From: Platycnemis pennipes
Taxonomy: Eukaryota; Arthropoda; Insecta; Odonata; Platycnemididae
Length of the DNA: 64,000 nucleotides
Direction of reading: 5' to 3'
Assembly (NCBI GenBank): GCA_933228895.1
Contig: OW121851.1
Coordinates: 127,519,624 to 127,583,623, forward strand
Position 1 is the stretch's first letter; each line of letters begins with the position of its first letter. The notes under the pieces are model-generated. The model ran no database searches. It saw only the letters and a program-made list of their open reading frames with translations, and was not told the DNA's origin. Positions 46,450 to 58,789 of this stretch are shown piece after piece. The position numbers and the translations under genes were made by a program.

Positions 46450-47727
46450 TAACTTAAATTCTTCTTATCACGTGTTCTTCACATTATAACAGCTATCGAT
46501 TAAAAGTGTAACTTCGACTTGCAGTCACCATTAAAAAAACAACCACTAGTTTTTCTCACTACGTATTTTGTGACCTCGTAACCGACCTTGACCGAGCTCT
46601 CTTGCTCCATCCAAGTCCTTAATTCCGCCCTCCTCGAATTTGAATCCTACCAACCCTCCCCGCAAACAGTTTCTCTCATGATTTTGTGGTGTTGCTCTGA
46701 TAAGTGCTCTACCACGAAATTTTCATTGCAATATTTAGTTCACAGAGAACCTTCTTTTCCTGCAGAAAAAGTATTTAAATTCCAACTTCGACCTTTATAG
46801 CAGTGCTCAGCGCGCGCGGACCAATCAACTGTCCAGATTTAAATTCCAATTAACTCGTAATCTTTTTAAATACGGGTATCCAACTAACCCATATTAAAAC
46901 TGACAAGTGAAAGGTGCAAAGTCGTTTGAAAATGAGACTATTAGATATGTCTACCCTTTAACAACATAATAATATTGCTAAGAAGGGAGACGATCAAAAT
47001 ATTTATGCTCTTTTTCCCGTCAATTATAGGTGGATAGATGGATAAAAGTCACATTTTTACTACAAATTGAGGGATGAGTATTGCTCGGCGTTGGCATTAA
47101 CCGACTCCCACCTAGTATCCGTCATGGGAGTGCTGTTTTTAAAGTGCTCTTCGCACAACATTTATGTGCGGAGTGTTATACCAGTTTAGAGTCTTGGCCA
47201 CGACCAGGTGTGGAATCACGGATGTATCTTTCATGTTATCGCAATATTTATCGTTAACGCTTACCCATAGAGTAGCTCAGGGTTGACAATAGCCGTCTAT
47301 AAAATTCGCTCCACTGATTGTGATAAGCGATTTGAAGTGCTGTCCTAAAAATCAAGAACGGAGATCACGTTTTCTCTGACATAAGTTAAATCAAAAAAAT
47401 AACGATAACGCTAGCGCACGCCTTATGAAGTTTCATTATCAAGGTCCAGGACACAAACCCAGAACTTCGGAATTAGGAGCTAATAATTACCCCGGTAACC
47501 GTAAAAACCCAATCCCCCTGCTGTTTGCTTTAGCTATTAGTTGCATAAAGATTTATTCCACTTAATGAGATTTTAGCAAGAGGAATGTTATTGTTATATA
47601 ATTTTTTTGTTAATTACTCTGAAATATATGCAAAACTACAAGATGTTATTCGGGAATGTATGCAAGGATTACAAATGCATTCGGAGAAGTAATTGACATA
47701 TTCTAATTTAAATTCGCATTCGTCCCT
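46450..47727. other. Stretch without recognisable features
   Basis: Short frames only; start of a 7-kb region poor in identifiable elements. Confidence 0.45.
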
Positions 47728-47835
47728 ATAATTCTACAGTGGTATTGCGTAGAATATGGAGCAAAAACATGTGTCATCAGTCAAAAACTCGTGGCTAGCT
47801 TCAAAATGAAGGTATCAAGGGAAGTGATAATACCA
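47728..47835 (+). repeat. Diverged ~100-bp direct repeat, copy 1
   Basis: Shares with 48798-48895 the ordered blocks CAGTGGTATTGCGTAGAATA, GAAACATGTATCAT/AAAACATGTGTCAT, AGTCAAAAACTCG, TAGCTTCAAAA and GAAGG. Family not recognised. Confidence 0.65.
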
Positions 47836-48744
47836 CTTAACTACATATCTACTCGCATCCTAAAGTAGTATGCTAAGAAAACTTCTATTTTAATTAAAAC
47901 ATAGCATTATAGGTTTCATTGTTAAAAATCATTTCATCCAGTAACTTATGTTAATTCAATTATTTTGACAAATATTCAGAGCAGATTAACAGATGTTCGG
48001 CTTTTTTGACTTTCAACTTACTCAAACATTCGACAACGTAGCATTAACCTGTTATAAAATTGTGGATCAGATATAATTAGTAGAGCACACATTTATGGAG
48101 TAGGTACCTCATTTTTAGAATTTTCCCATTAAAAACCTTCCGTTCTGGCCTCCTTTTCTTACTCCCTGGTCCTCAGTACTACTGTACGAGTCCTTTAGTG
48201 AGGCAGTGCTGACCGACGACGCCATCTTGATGATCCCTGACCTCACACGACGGGTCGCATCTCTTCCATCTTATCGGCTCTTTACGGCGTTCGATTCGAT
48301 TAAAATCGTCAATCCAGTATAAAGTGCACTTTTCACCGATGCTTACCTTTAAAAAGTAACAGTATGGTAATAATAAGGGCAGCCATGGTATAATACTTTT
48401 CGTCGCACAAAAAAGCTGCAGTTTTTTTTTTCCTTTTCATTCCACCTTAAGCTTGAAAGAGAATCTCCATCTAAGGTTTGGGAGCAAAATTTTACGAATT
48501 CAGGGTATCCTTCGTCAGGTGATTGCAGAGTGATGAAGCAAAATAACTGAATATAAATTTTACTGCAAAATAATATTCCAAAAAATGACTACTCAAGACT
48601 ATTAAAGGAATTTCACTGATTCAGGGGTGCATTTGGAGACGGGTTGTCGGAGGAGAAAAGAAGAGGAAAGGTAACCGAGTGAATATATCTTTGGTGAATT
48701 GAGTGTAGCTTGGAAATGACAATCATCTGAGTGGCTTTTGGAAT

Positions 48745-48895
48745 ATTATGGCAGTGGTATTGCATACAATAGAGAACATAAACTTGGTATCATTCCTGAC
48801 AGTGGTGTTGCGTAGAATAGGGAATAGAAACATGTATCATAAGTCAAAAACTCGCCGTTAGCTTCAAAACTGAAGGCAATAAGGAAAACGGTGAA
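48745..48895 (+). repeat. Diverged ~100-bp direct repeat, copy 2 with partial extra unit
   Basis: The main copy is at 48798-48895. A partial unit with GCAGTGGTATTGCATACAAT precedes it at 48745, so part of the repeat is duplicated in tandem here. Confidence 0.6.
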
Positions 48896-48899
48896 TAAA

Positions 48900-51800
48900 T
48901 AAATAACGCGCCAATAAGTTTAGTTCATAGCTTTCGTTCCATATTCTGCATTTCAGAAAAATTGAAACGTGGGAACAGAAATAAGGTAGAATTTATTTAA
49001 AGCTTTATTAGAGACGAGGGTCGACACCTGTTACACCAAATCAGGCTTCTATTTCCTCTCCACATTCCACTAAAGTTTGTTACATCACTTTTATTGGAGG
49101 ATGTGTTATATATTTATTGAGAAATTCGATTGGGGAGTAAACATTTGTCGGAGTAGTGACCTTAAGATCTATAACCTATAAGTGCTGACGATAAAAAAAA
49201 TTAGTAAGTAAAATAAAGAATCAGCATCACTTCTCCTTTTGGTGGTACCTATATTAGTAGCCTTTCGTAATTCGCCGATAACCTTTTATTAGAGATTTTC
49301 ATATTTTTTTCTTTTTTTTAATTTTTGACACCATTCTCATATTTTTTTGATTTACAATAGATCGTGACTTTACCGATATCTTCTATATAACTAGGAAAAA
49401 ATCCTAAAAAATTATCTTGTCAAATTGGTGGCACTAACTACGAAGAGAGGGAAGTGTATATAGTTGACGAAGCAATGGAGTGTGAGCGTAACAAAGCCTT
49501 TTTCAATTCATTTGCCTCCGGTTTCTTTAAGAAAAGATAAATCTGGTCTTACGAGCAGATCAGCTGCATAAACATAATCATAATAATGAGTTGATAGCTA
49601 CAGCGTTGATGTGAGCATTGACAAGTCTGAAGGAAAATCCTCATGTTAAAATTACCACTCATTTAGTCGTGATACAGATGTCAAATAACACCAACACCCA
49701 ATGCTTAAGGTTTTACGGCCTTAGATTTGCGTAGATTTTCATGGTAGCTATTCATCCATTTCGGCAGCGACAGGTAAGAATAAACTAACATTTATTAATA
49801 TCGCAGAGAAGTAAAACAGCTCCATAAAGACAGTCTTCGACGAAGAAAGCATGGACTTCTTTTTTTATGAATGAGCCAATAACAAATGTAGTTAATGAAA
49901 GCAAATACTATGTACAGAAATAAAAATATACGAAAATGATAAATCATAACGAAAGGGAAGTATACCATTACTAGGGAACATTAAATAAAATAAATGCAAC
50001 ATTAAGTAGGGAAATTGTCTCAGAAATCGTATCGTTTAAAAATGAGGTTTTATTTCCTGAGTGTTGGCGATTCCGCCACCCAATACTTTCAACCTGAATG
50101 CACTCGCAAGAAATCCAATGAAACTCCCATCATAAATTCAAAAATACGCGTGTGAAACCCAGAAAATGCAGCTATCACTATCCCATCATCGCGGAAGCCA
50201 ACGAGCAAGCATCATTTCTAAGGGCAGAAACTTTGCGTTACAGAGAATAGAATTCACTAAAAAAGAAAAACGTGGGAAAATCTGGAAAAGGTATGCCATT
50301 TACCTCTGGTAGAGCTTCATTCAGAACCAGTATACAAGTAACAGAGGCAATATTATAAGTAGTTATGTAATTATTACTGAATAATCGTAGATAATGCAAC
50401 GTGTTCCGCGAAGACTGCTAAAATCCTAAAAGTCTGATTTTTTTACGACTTTAGTCCTTGGTTTCATTGCGATTGGCCTCCTAGATTTGATATTATTCCG
50501 GAATCATCTCGTTTATGAATTTTTCGGTTGATATTTTGCTATGGTTTAATAAAATCTGAAATGCTATCTACACTGACTGTATCCGTGACTAAACTTTGCT
50601 TAAATATCACGTGTTTGAGGACTTTTTACGGAATGTTCTAACTAAATGTAAACAGGAAATTTTAGGTGTTTTTTTCAAATTTAATAAATATATTGCAATT
50701 CATGATTAATTGAGATAGATGCAGTTGCCAAGATATTTTAGTCTCTTACAAACCTACCGATCACTATATTATTTATCCAACTGGAGCCAATAAAAATATA
50801 TCATTTTATGTTCCCGTGGTATTTTTTTCAAGATCTCGTTTCTATAGGGAATTATGGCTCCTCTGGAGTTCAATAACCGGTATTTCTCATAGAACAGCTC
50901 AAGAGGGCGGCAGTGGGTGCAGGAAATGCCCGCGCCGTTGCTCTCTCTCCCGCTTATAATCAGACGACGTCAGAATACATTTACGAATGATAAAAACATC
51001 TCGGCCTTCTTTTGGACCAATGAATGTGAATCTCTAGCGCACGACAGATATCACTGCATGATCCTCTTTATTATTTCCCCTTAATGGTTCCCTCCGTCCA
51101 TTTCAGCCTTCATGGCTTCATCCGCCGCTCTAAGAAGAGAAAAAGATTCCCATGTTTCTCCCGACTCAAATATCTCATTGGGTAGAGTACTTCTCCCACA
51201 GTGTAGTCTAGTTGATCAGCCGACTGAACCCACCAGCGTCGATATAAAATCCACGTAATCCTCCTCTTCTACTCCATTTCAATCAATTATGTATCGTGAA
51301 GCCGTAAGGGAAGTACAGTGAATGAGACTCATTTAGCATTCAGCGGAAATTTTATTCGCATGCAATCATTTTCTCTCATTTAGCCAACGGTTATCTGAAA
51401 ATCATTCGCTGTTGTGTAATAAGTGTACTTGATAAGACACACGCATTTAATGAATCTCAGTTGGAGAAACTGGTGCAACTTCATAATTTGTTGTTCTGCA
51501 TATTTTCCTCTTTGTAGTCTCGCGAAAATAATTTATCCTTCTGTAAAGAACCAATTTTGCTGGGAGACCGATTGCAATTTAATAAGATTGCATGCAATCT
51601 CAGTGTTACGATACATCTTGAGGTTACCAATTAGATATTGCATGCCTTATGCCAAGCATAATTTCGTCATGAACTGTAAGAGATCAGTAGGCAATCTTTA
51701 ATCGTCAGATGGTGAGATAAGTCACGGAGAGAAAGAAACTGCACGTGAATAACTTTAGAGAGGTTACTCCAAACAGAAAAAGCGTAATTTAAATAACATA

Positions 51801-53470
51801 TATTACTGGTTAATATAAATAGTATAAATTATTAATTAACTGGGCCTATTTTTTAAATGAAAAATTTCAATTTTTTCAACCCTCATGTGCAAAGTAAGGA
51901 CTACGATTTTGAAAAAAAAGGGGAATCTCTTTTAGAAACACCTTGTTAGCGCGGATAGATTTGAGCAAAAAATCAACACTTTAATCTTAATCCATCTTGA
52001 GATAGAATGAGATAAAAGAAGGAAAAAGGAAAAGCTGGGAAATCCCTATGGCTAATAATAATCAAACCTTGGCAGTCAATTATCCCGGGTTATTCCGCTG
52101 ACTACCCCTTGAAATTCAATTTCGGGGAAACGTTTATTCATTTAGCTGCGGGAAAGCTTTGTTGCAAAACGCTTCCGTCATCTTGCTTCCTTTCACAACT
52201 GCGGGAAAATAGAGGAGAAGCTGCGGATGAAGATGAGAATTATGGAGAGAAACGAAGAAAAAGCCGTATTTTCATGACTTCCCAAGTTCCATCGCAATGG
52301 CGACGCTTTCAGTTGGATTCGCCGAGGAAAAGCATTTGTGCGGCAACTGCGTCTTAGTCTCTCCTGCGATGCACACGACGTCACAAGTAAATTATTTCCA
52401 CTCGTTAGAAAATCCGGAAATCTTTCCAAAACCTTTTTATTTGATTAAAACTCAATTCTCGGCAAGGACTACATCATCTCTTGAAAAATGCACACAGTTA
52501 ATTTTAGGGTCAAATCTTTAACATTTCTGCAGAAATTATTTCAATTAATGACAACAATCAAAACCTGTACGATTCTGATGACTATCAAAATTTATAACGA
52601 TAAAAAGTAAATTCGCGTTTTTGAAACGCCTAGAAAATAAAATTTAATTAATCTCGCAAACTCCCGAAATCTGTCGATGGAATTTTTATGATTTCGTAGT
52701 CGTCAAAAACCATTGAAATCATATTTAAGCACTAACTTCCCCACATTAATCCTAAGTCGCTTCAGCGCTCAATCAATCCGCAATGGAACATAATGAGATA
52801 CGATGTGAAGCAGCACGTTCTGAAAAATTCTCTATTGAGCGCAAAAAAAGTGCTTCTCATATTGCTAAGGTTTAGTTGAGAAACACCTGATATTAGTAGT
52901 CTGCTCGTCATATTACAGTTACTTGAGAAATTCCAATCGCTTGAGGTTATGGCTGACGCTTTGGATACACGATGTCGCACTTTCATCCCCGCCGCACCAC
53001 ATCCAGGCGGTCGGAAGCGGAAAACGAGGAGAGATCAACTGTGGGATCGAAAGATTCCAAATTTCGTCTTCCATCTCGAAAAGCAACATCAAAATGCAGG
53101 CAAAAATTGATTATTTCCAAAAAGTCATTTCTTTCAGTTGATCAGCATTTTTCTCTTCCAGTCTTTTCCGCTAAAATTCCATATTCCTTTGTCGTTACTC
53201 TATCGCCCTCTGCCACTTCCCCTTGCGGAGAAATATGGGCTGTGAAAACATATAAAACTGAGAGAGAAAGGGGATAATTAAAGCGGAGGGATATGTTCTT
53301 ATGAATACAATTTCCTAAAGGAAAAATTACGTCATTCCCAAATCCTACTATAAAATCAATCGTTTCATATTTTATTGAATTGTCACAAGCTTAAATAATT
53401 AGGGAAAAATATTAGTCGTTTCGGGTTTTCTTGGTCACGAAAGTACACCGTTTCCTTTCTTAGGGGACGC
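48900..53470. other. 4.6-kb stretch without recognisable features
   Basis: AT-rich with no long frame, LINE tail or SINE box pair seen. A tRNA-like ATCTCATTGGGTAGAGTAC at about 51171 lacks a matching B box. Confidence 0.45.
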
Positions 53471-53479
53471 ATTGACACT

Positions 53480-54800
53480 CTTGCACAAAGTGCGCAGAAG
53501 AATTATGGGGAATGGCTCGGGTGACGCGTGCGAGGAACACGGGAGCCATTGAACATGTTTCCATCGGGCGACGTCACTGGTCCGCACGAATCCTTTCGCG
53601 AAGCTACAAGTAGGCAATTTGCGGGCCGACAGACGAGAGTAGATGGAACGCAGCCATGATGAGGCGAGCGGGACGGGAAGTCGCCGACCAGAGGACATCG
53701 CTTGGGAGGAGAGGACACGAGGGACGGATGCGCTCTCGGGGACGGGTGCTGGGACTCGGCTCACCTGTGTCAGTTCCCGTCGATCCCTTGGCCCGCCTTT
53801 CCTCAGTGGAGTCCTGCCGGTCGCACGAGGGCTGAAGCGGCCTCCGCCATCGCCGCCCCGTCAGGGAGCAGCCCCCCGCCCCGCCGCCTCCAACGCCGTC
53901 TCCCGCGCAACGACTTCCTCCCCCGGCGACAGAATCCGCAGCGGCGCCGCGCTGCTATCCACCCGCGGCCGCTCCCCCCACCCGCCCCCACCTGCGCCCA
54001 CCCCTTCGCGCCCTCCCTTCCCCGCACCCACTGGCACCTGGAGAGCGGCGGCGCCCTCCTCCCACGCAGCAACAAGCGTCCGAAAGGGGGCGGGAAGAGG
54101 GGGGGGGGGGTGGATTGGAGACGGGGGTGGGCGGGGGTAGTCCTGATGCTGCTCCTTCCTCTCCGCGGTGCTTGGGTGTGGAGGGGGCGGGACGGCGTCC
54201 GGGCTTAGCGGGCCGCTCTCTCTCTGTCGTGCTTGCGCGTCGCTCCTCTCTCTTGTTTTCCGGGGCGACTGCGATGACAGCGCCTCCGAGCGACGGCGAG
54301 GTGAGTTGCAGCGCTTTTCCCGGCTCACGCGACGCAAGAGTGTCCTCTCCCGGCAGAGGTCGCTCTCTGAGTGCGAGGCGTCCCTCTCTCTCCCCTTTCT
54401 CGCTCCTCCCTCCCCCCCTTGTCCCTCCCACCCTCCCCCTTCCACTCCGCTCCTCCCTCCCCCTCCTCGATCCCCAAACCGTCTCCCATTCCTCCCCAGT
54501 AGCGCCGCCAAACGGCGGCTGCAGGAGGCACCTAACCCCGCGACCCGGCACGGTCAATACCACCCTACCCCCGCGCTTCATCCTTCCTTTTTCCAATCGC
54601 ACCCCTTTCTTCAACCTACCCCCTTCACCCCCCTCCCCCACCAAACCGCTCCCCGAAGGTGTTGCGTTTTATTTTCTTCTTCAAAGTGCGAAACTGTGCC
54701 TAGAGTCGAACTGGAAAAGTAGTCCAAAAAGTTTCTCGAGCGATAGACAGGAATCGGACCGCGGCTCGAAGTTCCGTCTTTATACGTCGGTGTAACAAGT
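53480..54800. promoter_or_regulatory. CpG-rich island, candidate promoter region
   Basis: This is the longest and most GC-rich block of the window: dense CpG between about 53500 and 54330, a 12-G run at 54099-54110, then C/T-rich sequence to about 54660. It has no TATA box that I can see. Strong donor-like sites point both ways: GAG/GTGAGT at 54301 on the plus strand and CAG/GTGAGC at about 53770 on the minus strand. A CpG-rich, TATA-less, possibly bidirectional promoter is a reasonable reading; a GC-rich repeat is the alternative. Long frames in five or six frames at once are composition effects. Confidence 0.45.
54274..54300 (+). CDS. Candidate first coding exon (9 codons)
   Basis: Inside the CpG island, an ATG with a purine at -3 opens MTAPPSDGE and is followed at once by GTGAGT, a canonical 5' splice site (GAG/GTGAGTT). 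The exon would end in phase 0. A short initiator exon in a CpG island followed by a long intron is common in large insect genomes, and much of the downstream DNA could be intron. I cannot find exon 2 and do not recognise the peptide. The ATG lies in a longer open frame, so this may also be a chance donor. Product unknown. Confidence 0.25.
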
Positions 54801-54809
54801 GCTCGAAGT

Positions 54810-56200
54810 GAATTCCAAACAATTTAATGATCTCCGCTGCGTACGTTGCCCACAATGAAGCCTGTTGAGCTAAGGTATTTTTTGTCTTTAATTTACCGAT
54901 AATTACGAAGCGGTGTTTGAATTTGAGCCCATTTTATGCTGTTTCTTTATTATATATTATTATTTAGAGCCCCTCGGTATTATGGAATATTATTAAGGGT
55001 AATTTCCTTAAGGTTTGAAATTTTTACGGTTTTGGCTTTTTTAATTATCCCACAAGAATATACAAGAGAATGCTATTAAACGTAAAACTTGGTTCTCCAC
55101 CAATTTGAAACATATTATTATCCTGTATTAATAACTGAACATGAGATGTATCCAGTTTCCTGAGTTTCTCTTGGTATGAGGCCATATAGTAAAGGGGATA
55201 TTTATTTTTAACTGGCTGGCTCAAATTGAGGGAGGTATGGGGAAAATTTTCCTCTCTCTCATGTTCCAGGAAAAGCCGTGAGGGGTATCGCATGAAAGCG
55301 ATCCGCTCAACATATTGATACAATGGACTGAAAAACACTGCAAAATTGCCGGAACTCAATCCTGAGTTGCAAGACACATGAGGTATATTTCCGGAACTCA
55401 TTATAGTTTTGAGGTATTTAAGGCGGTTTTGTGTTGTATTTGCTAATAAGTTAGCAGAGGGCATAGGGTAAGTGTTTTTATCGTGTAACTGCTCTCATGT
55501 GACTGTGAAAATCTTCCCAAGGTTAACGGTAGTCCAAATCTCTGTCAGTCTCGTCTACGAGTCCTAAATGCATATTGCGTAAACATTGAATAAAGCAAGT
55601 AATTACGTCCTTTATGGACGGTTTGCAAACAGTAAGATTTAAAAGAAAATATAATTTATAAATTCCTCAATAGAGGTGTGTGTCTATATTCATTAAGTTC
55701 AATGTGATATGAATTCTTGAACAAAGATCATGGAGAAAGAGGATGATTATTGAAATGGATGGATATGCTTGTTATGATGTTATGATGACAATGTGATAGG
55801 ATAAGGTTGTGTTCCGGAAACATAATTTATGTGTTAGGAATTGGTTAGGTTTGTGCACGTAACAAGTACCTATAAAGAGGCCACAGGTTCCTAAATACCG
55901 TTACATACGAATTAGCAAGTTAGAAATTTTCCTTTGGAATAAAGTTTTCTTAGAAAATCAAAATTGCTACACCATTTGGGAATTTGAGCGATTTTAATTC
56001 TGATTAGTTAAAAATTGATCAGATATGAGGGTGTGTGTGATGAATTGAGAGCTGTTCTTTCATTCCGAGGACCCGGGTTCTAATCCTTGCAGTTGCAGAT
56101 ACTTTTTCGTTACAATACCGCTCCCTCTTTGTGGGCTAAGTGGAAAGCACTTCAAGTACAGAACTCCTTTCGTCGGATGAAACATTACACCGTGAACTCC
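54810..56200. other. Stretch without recognisable features
   Basis: The minus-strand frame 55045-55464 (139 codons, ATG start) is the longest AT-context frame nearby, but it has no recognisable domain. A B-box-like GGGTTCTAATCC at 56087 has no convincing A box. Confidence 0.4.
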
Positions 56201-56205
56201 TTAGC

Positions 56206-56549
56206 TCCAACATACTTTAGTAGACTGGACCTTGGCCATAAAATTAGATAAATTGATTGCCGAATTGACAAATTCAAAGTCTCCTTCTTTCCTCGTACAA
56301 TTAGTGACAAGAATAGCTGTAGATATATCCAATAGTACAAATACAAGTGTATCAATGATAGTTGTATGTTGGTGTAAGAACTTTAAGCTATACCAAATAA
56401 CAGCTGCTGTGTCACTTTTATGTTTTTGAAATTGAGAAGTTTATGCTAGTAAGAAAGTATTAATCCTTTTTATGTCTAGCATGTTTGGTGTGATTTCACC
56501 CCCTGCCACACACCTTTATGGTGGCTGGCTGGGTGTGATGTAGATTTTG
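56206..56549 (+). mobile_element. Jockey/CR1-like LINE 3' end, subfamily A
   Basis: Starts in the TYYSRLDLGHKI block (ACTTTAGTAGACTGGACCTT), continues through the equivalents of KLIAELTNSKSPSF and FPRTI, and closes with the 3' UTR, CACCCCCTGCCACACACC, TTTATGGTGGCTGG and a short GATGTAGAT end. Confidence 0.75.
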
Positions 56550-56579
56550 ATTTAACCTCCCAGTATCAAACATTCGGGT

Positions 56580-57060
56580 CTTGCGCTTCAATTTCGCGTA
56601 TCTGATCAACATATCGCTCCAAATCATCCGCTCCGCCGTTTCCTGGGACTTTTCCGGCGACATCCGCGACAACACTTGTGGCTTGAGGGTCTGGCGAGGG
56701 CAAATCATTTGGCGCTCTCTTTGCACCCCGCCCTCCCACTCCTCCTCCGCTTTCGTTTTCGCCGCCGTTTCAATATCTCTCGCACCCCGGAGGCGTCCGT
56801 GATGCACGCCTCGCCACACTCTTGCTCTGCGCCCCCCCCCCCACCTCCGAGGCCCCCCAACGCCTCCCAGTCTAACTCTCCCCCCGTCTTCCACCGGGTA
56901 AGAGCTCGTTGAATTTTTTATGCGCGATGGTCCCAAGACGAAGCGAGATCATGGCTGAGCGCGCAGCGGCCCCAAGCAGGCAGGCACATTTAGCGTCTGC
57001 GCCGGGGATAGAGGAGAGTAGCGGTGACTGGTGCTCTGCCGCGTTAGGTTTCGCCGCAGA
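56580..57060. other. GC-rich patch with an 11-C run
   Basis: CpG-containing and C-rich at 56700-56890 (C run at 56832-56842). It follows directly after a LINE. A minus-strand frame of 146 codons spans the LINE end and the patch, so it cannot be one gene. Confidence 0.45.
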
Positions 57061-57379
57061 ATAATAAAAGGCACCTGCGTGGAATCCGAAAGGTAACTGA
57101 CCACTGAAAGGGCGTATCCGATCGCCAAGAAATAAATAGCAACCAGACTATACGTCTAGAATTCCTGTACGCTCCCAAACATAGTGGTGCTCCTTCCTGG
57201 AATTTCTGAGCGCTTGGAAATATTGTTCTGCTATGCTTGAGGGTGGTATTGATGATACGTTTATCCCATCATCCCAATATCTCAGGAAATATTTAGCCCA
57301 TTGATTGTAAGCTTCATTATATCCTCACTGAATATCGGATTGGTAAGTGATTGTAAGGATTGCCAAGCACGAAGCCTGA

Positions 57380-57455
57380 CGGGTATCAGGTTAGTGTGGT
57401 GGCCAGAGTGCTCCCCTTCCATCCCAAGGGTCAGGGCTCGAATTTCGGCGGATTG
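57380..57455 (+). mobile_element. tRNA-SINE head, diverged
   Basis: GGTATCAGGTTAGTGTGGTG and AAGGGTCAGGGCTCGAATTT align with the head of the 58.4 kb SINE (GGGTTGGTATAGTGG and GAGGGTCAGGGTTCGATTCC). The B box is mutated and the body is lost. Confidence 0.5.
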
Positions 57456-57529
57456 GCAGATATTTAGATGGTACTGGAGAAGACTTTTGACAACGTGGAT
57501 TAAAATTCAGTGCTGGAATTATGAATAAA

Positions 57530-58355
57530 TTGGAGTGTTCTACCATGACCGAAGAATTTTCCACAGTTTATGTAAAAGCCCAGTGGATGTCATAAAATCT
57601 GGACCCAGCTGCGCAGACGCAAAAATAAAGAGTTATACAAGGTCGTACAATATCTCCCGGAACTCCAGTCAGTATCCAAGCACTCCACTCATTGAACTTC
57701 CACTTAGCCATTTTCATACTTCCTTCCTTATTATATTTATTATTGAAAATCATTTTTCATCTGATTTCAATTTAGTTAGTTGTCATGGGGAGAATGCCAG
57801 CAGATGTCGAGTCATGTCGTTTTGGAGTGAAAGGAGTCTTGTATGATTTATAAGGTTTTAAGGAAACTGCTAGCGGGCCGATCTATTGGTCAGCATGTAT
57901 TACGTTTTTTACATATTTGTAATTTTTTATTGCCTTCAAATTAGGGACAGCCTGAATGATTTCAGCACCTTCCTACGTGTCTGATGTAAAATAATGTAAA
58001 ATCAATAACCTTGCCAATTTAATGGAAATGTCCATGACAGTTCACTGCGCAGTCTTCATGCAAGGAGATGGTAATAAAAGGGTTAACTGAAGTTTCGTAG
58101 TGGTTTAAAGTCTAGCATCCTAAGGCCGCAGGGCTATATTTGTTGTTTCCTTCACTCAACCTGGACCCTGAATGCCACTGAAAATGCTGCCACTCTTGAA
58201 CTTCTAACTCCTTTTCACGAGAGGGGAGGTCAGTCCTTCAGTCACATACTGATACTATCACAATATTTAATTGTTTGAAGGAATACTATTCTCCCGTAAG
58301 TAACCGAAAGTGTTAAAATAAGATCTGGTACTTTTCTGGCGCACTAGGCGTAGCA
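57530..58355. other. Stretch without recognisable features
   Basis: Short interrupted frames only. Confidence 0.45.
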
Positions 58356-58359
58356 GTTT

Positions 58360-58785
58360 CTCTGAGTTTCCCACCGGGTGTGATCTTCAATACTGGCCAA
58401 CGTTTCGATGCGCATGTAGGTTGGTTTTTATGGGGAGGCGACCGACAGCTGAGGTCATTTGCGCCATTTACGATAGGTGGGTGATTGGGTAATGGTAGGA
58501 GTTTTCAGGAAACAAAGAAGGATTTAGAGAAACCCGGCGTCGGCATTAGCCTACTCTTCACGAAAGGCGCCAAGGGGACCACGGCTTAACGTCCCATCCG
58601 ACGGACGGAGTACTGAACTTGAAATGCCCTCCGACAGGTACTCAAGTGGGGACCGGTTTACCACTGAAAAATACGCCACCGCCGGGAATCGAACCCTGAC
58701 CCTCGGGATGGAGACAGTACCACTATACCAACCCGATCCCCTTTCGATGCACAGTCGGGATTTCTAGACCAGATTAAGTTCTAAA
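58360..58785 (-). mobile_element. Penelope-like terminal repeat relic, split by a SINE
   Basis: The flanks of the SINE, 58360-58411 and 58751-58785, together read like the arm of the 19.7 kb foldback: GTTTCTC, CCACCGGGT, GGCCAACGTTTCGAT, then a CCCGAC-equivalent. In the reverse direction the GAAACGTTGGCC block parallels GAAACGTCGGCG. It is an older, diverged relative that served as the SINE's target. Confidence 0.5.
58403..58750 (-). mobile_element. Full-length tRNA-derived SINE (330 bp) with 9-bp TSD
   Basis: The SINE occupies 58412-58741 between TTTCGATGC at 58403-58411 and 58742-58750. On the minus strand it starts GGGGATCGGGTTGG, with A box TGGTATAGTGG (58720-58730) and perfect B box GGTTCGATTCC (58685-58695). 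A body containing CGTCGGATGGGACGTTAAGC and CTTGGCGCCTTTCG follows, and the 3' part ends near CCATAAAAACCAACC. An RNA polymerase III promoter is therefore intact. It is the same family as the interrupted copy at 26.8-27.2 kb and is the reference copy of the window. Confidence 0.85.
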
Positions 58786-58789
58786 CCGA

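Noticed and set aside
51171..51240. tRNA-like A box (CTCATTGGGTAGAGTAC)
   Set aside because: No B box at a suitable distance and no cloverleaf.
53643..54795. Several 165-229-codon frames on both strands in the CpG island
   Set aside because: They overlap in up to six frames; stop codons are rare here because of GC content. Gly, Arg, Pro and Ser runs follow from G and C runs. Only the 9-codon exon candidate with a donor site was kept, at low confidence.
56496..56936. 146-codon minus-strand frame
   Set aside because: It spans a LINE tail and the neighbouring GC patch, so it cannot be a conserved gene.
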